Origin: an uncultured Neglectibacter sp.
GTDB lineage: Bacteria; Bacillota; Clostridia; Oscillospirales; Acutalibacteraceae
DNA: 36,580 nt
NCBI GenBank assembly: GCA_904391645.1
Contig: CAJFMJ010000004.1
Span: forward strand, 1 to 36,580
Direction of reading: 5' to 3'
Below are positions 35,355 to 36,580 of the stretch, one piece after another (the first letter of the stretch is position 1; each line of letters begins with the position of its first letter). Under the pieces are notes generated by a model. That model worked only from the letters and a program-made list of their open reading frames with translations, was not told the DNA's origin and made no database searches. A program made the translations under genes and the position numbers.

Positions 35355-35879
35355 TCAGCGGGAAAGGCGCTCCAACAGGATGGTGTTCACCAAAGAAGAA
35401 ACACCGTCGAAGAGGAAGCCCAAACCGATGAACATCACCAAGTTTTCCACCGTGCCGAAGGGGTTCAGCACCATCACCAGGCCGCAAAGAGCCAGGACCG
35501 CCGCCACCAGGCAGGAGATCCACCAGCGGTCATACCCCAGAGCCTTCATGCTCAAGGAGCGTTTCACAGCAGCCAGGCTGTCCACAATGATGTAGATTCC
35601 CAGTACCACGGGGATCAGCGTGATCAAGAACCGGATCCAGACCAGCAGAAACAGCCCCAATAGGATCAACAGCACTCCCAGGAACAAGTCCAACCGGTCG
35701 GCATACTCCCCGCCCCGCAGGTAGGCAACCAGCCGGACGAGCCCATAAACCAGCACGCTCCCGCCGATGAGCAAGCAGGCAAATCCCAGGGAAAGCCCCG
35801 GCATCAGCAGCAACACCAGCCCCAGCACCACATAGAGCAGGGAGGTAGCGATCAAACTATTGCGAATACTTTTCAGCAT
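35355..35879 (-). CDS. DUF308/HdeD-like small multi-TM membrane protein
   Basis: MLKSIRNSLIATSLLYVVLGLVLLLMPGLSLGFACLLIGGSVLVYGLVRL...; repeated TM hairpins. Confidence 0.8.
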   Translation of the reverse strand: MLKSIRNSLIATSLLYVVLGLVLLLMPGLSLGFACLLIGGSVLVYGLVRLVAYLRGGEYADRLDLFLGVLLILLGLFLLVWIRFLITLIPVVLGIYIIVDSLAAVKRSLSMKALGYDRWWISCLVAAVLALCGLVMVLNPFGTVENLVMFIGLGFLFDGVSSLVNTILLERLSR

Positions 35880-36011
35880 AAACAAGCCTCCTTTTTCAAA
35901 AGTACCTCTTACAGAAAGTACCCCTTGGCTGTAGTGTACTCCAAGGGCGGAAAAAATACAAGAGGGCAAGCCGTGTACGTCCCTTTTTTCAGAACACTTT
36001 TCCACAACTAC

Positions 36012-36041
36012 AAAAAGGGCGTCCCAATCGGGACGCCCTTT
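36012..36041 (-). terminator. Terminator downstream of the carboxylase gene
   Basis: AAAGGGCGTCCC-N4-GGGACGCCCTTT with a T-run on the minus strand. Confidence 0.88.
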
Positions 36042-36059
36042 GCTGTACTAGGGTTGTTT

Positions 36060-36580
36060 TTAGAACACGCCGTTGGTCATGTCTTCCACAATCAGAGTGC
36101 GGGGGCCGTTGCTGGCGGGAGCAGCTGCCTTGGGGGCAGCAGCAGGAGCAGCAGCGGGAGCCGGAGCTTCCTCTTCCTTGTGGGGGTTGTCACGCCACTG
36201 GAAGAACTTTTCGGCAACCTGGGGGAACAGAGCATAGGACAGGGTGTCCTCTTCGCAATGGCCCAGGCCCTTCTCCTTGCACTCGGCGCGGAGTTTGTCC
36301 ATTTCGGGCTCCAGCAGGTCGGCGGGACGGCAGGTGATGACCTCGTCGTTGCCGATGGCCTTCTTGCGCACTTCCTCATTGACCTCGCCGGGGAGCTGGC
36401 CGTACTCGCCGCGGAGCAGGCCCTTGGACTCCTTGGTGATCATCTTGTAGCGCTCACCGGCCAGCACGTTCAGCACAGCCTGAGAGCCCACGATCTGGCT
36501 GGTGGGGGTGACCAGGGGCGGATAACCGAAGTCCTTCCGCACGCGGGGGATCTCCTCCAGCACTTCGTAGTACTTGTCCT
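36060..36580 (-). CDS. Oxaloacetate decarboxylase alpha / pyruvate carboxylase subunit B-type protein, C-terminal part (5' end outside window)
   Basis: DKYYEVLEEIPRVRKDFGYPPLVTPTSQIVGSQAVLNVLAGERYKMITKESKGLLRGEYGQLPGEVNEEVRKKAIG (conserved carboxylase domain), then an Ala/Pro linker and stop. Confidence 0.9.
   Translation of the reverse strand, partial: DKYYEVLEEIPRVRKDFGYPPLVTPTSQIVGSQAVLNVLAGERYKMITKESKGLLRGEYGQLPGEVNEEVRKKAIGNDEVITCRPADLLEPEMDKLRAECKEKGLGHCEEDTLSYALFPQVAEKFFQWRDNPHKEEEAPAPAAAPAAAPKAAAPASNGPRTLIVEDMTNGVF

Noticed and set aside
1-36580. Defence island, prophage, transposon, biosynthetic cluster, or tRNA/rRNA genes
   Set aside because: No integrases, transposases, phage structural genes, restriction enzymes, NRPS/PKS or cloverleaf-like tRNA sequences were recognised on either strand by reading. 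A formal tRNAscan/Infernal run was not possible.

Overview
This 36.6 kb chromosomal window comes from a GC-rich, endospore-forming Clostridia-type Firmicute. The lineage is inferred from spoIIR, addBA, an infC-rpmI-rplT operon and low-GC-type regulatory architecture. Almost all of it is compact housekeeping or core-accessory coding sequence. I see no prophage, transposon, CRISPR array, tRNA or rRNA, and no convincing defence island. Gene order: rplT(partial)-rpmI-infC (-), a 117-bp tandem repeat patch, a GH2 beta-mannosidase-like gene (-), addB-addA (-), spoIIR (-), an ArsP_2-like 10-TM permease (+), a two-component system (+), an SdpI-like protein (-), then ispE / DUF362-ferredoxin / aminotransferase / Lrp / PHP phosphatase (-). 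Next come ACT-UPF0210 (+), a carboxylesterase (-), a YjdF-like membrane protein (-), and a long minus-strand cluster VanW-nadE-hydroxyacid dehydrogenase-cysteine desulfurase-thiI-cinA. The window closes with a UgtP/MurG-like glycosyltransferase-alkD pair (+), a DUF308 protein (-) and the 3' end of an OadA/PycB-type carboxylase (-). The best-supported non-ORF signals are the complete infC leader (TTGACA-N17-TATAAT promoter, 10-bp long-range pairing, terminator hairpin, SD plus AUU start), the 117-bp intergenic tandem repeat, a structured addBA leader, RBS-abutting hairpins, and a 14-bp perfect palindrome upstream of the glycosyltransferase. I found no clearly new biological system. The best candidates for unexplained biology are the ACT-UPF0210 pair, the Lrp-aminotransferase-DUF362 cluster and the repeat patch.
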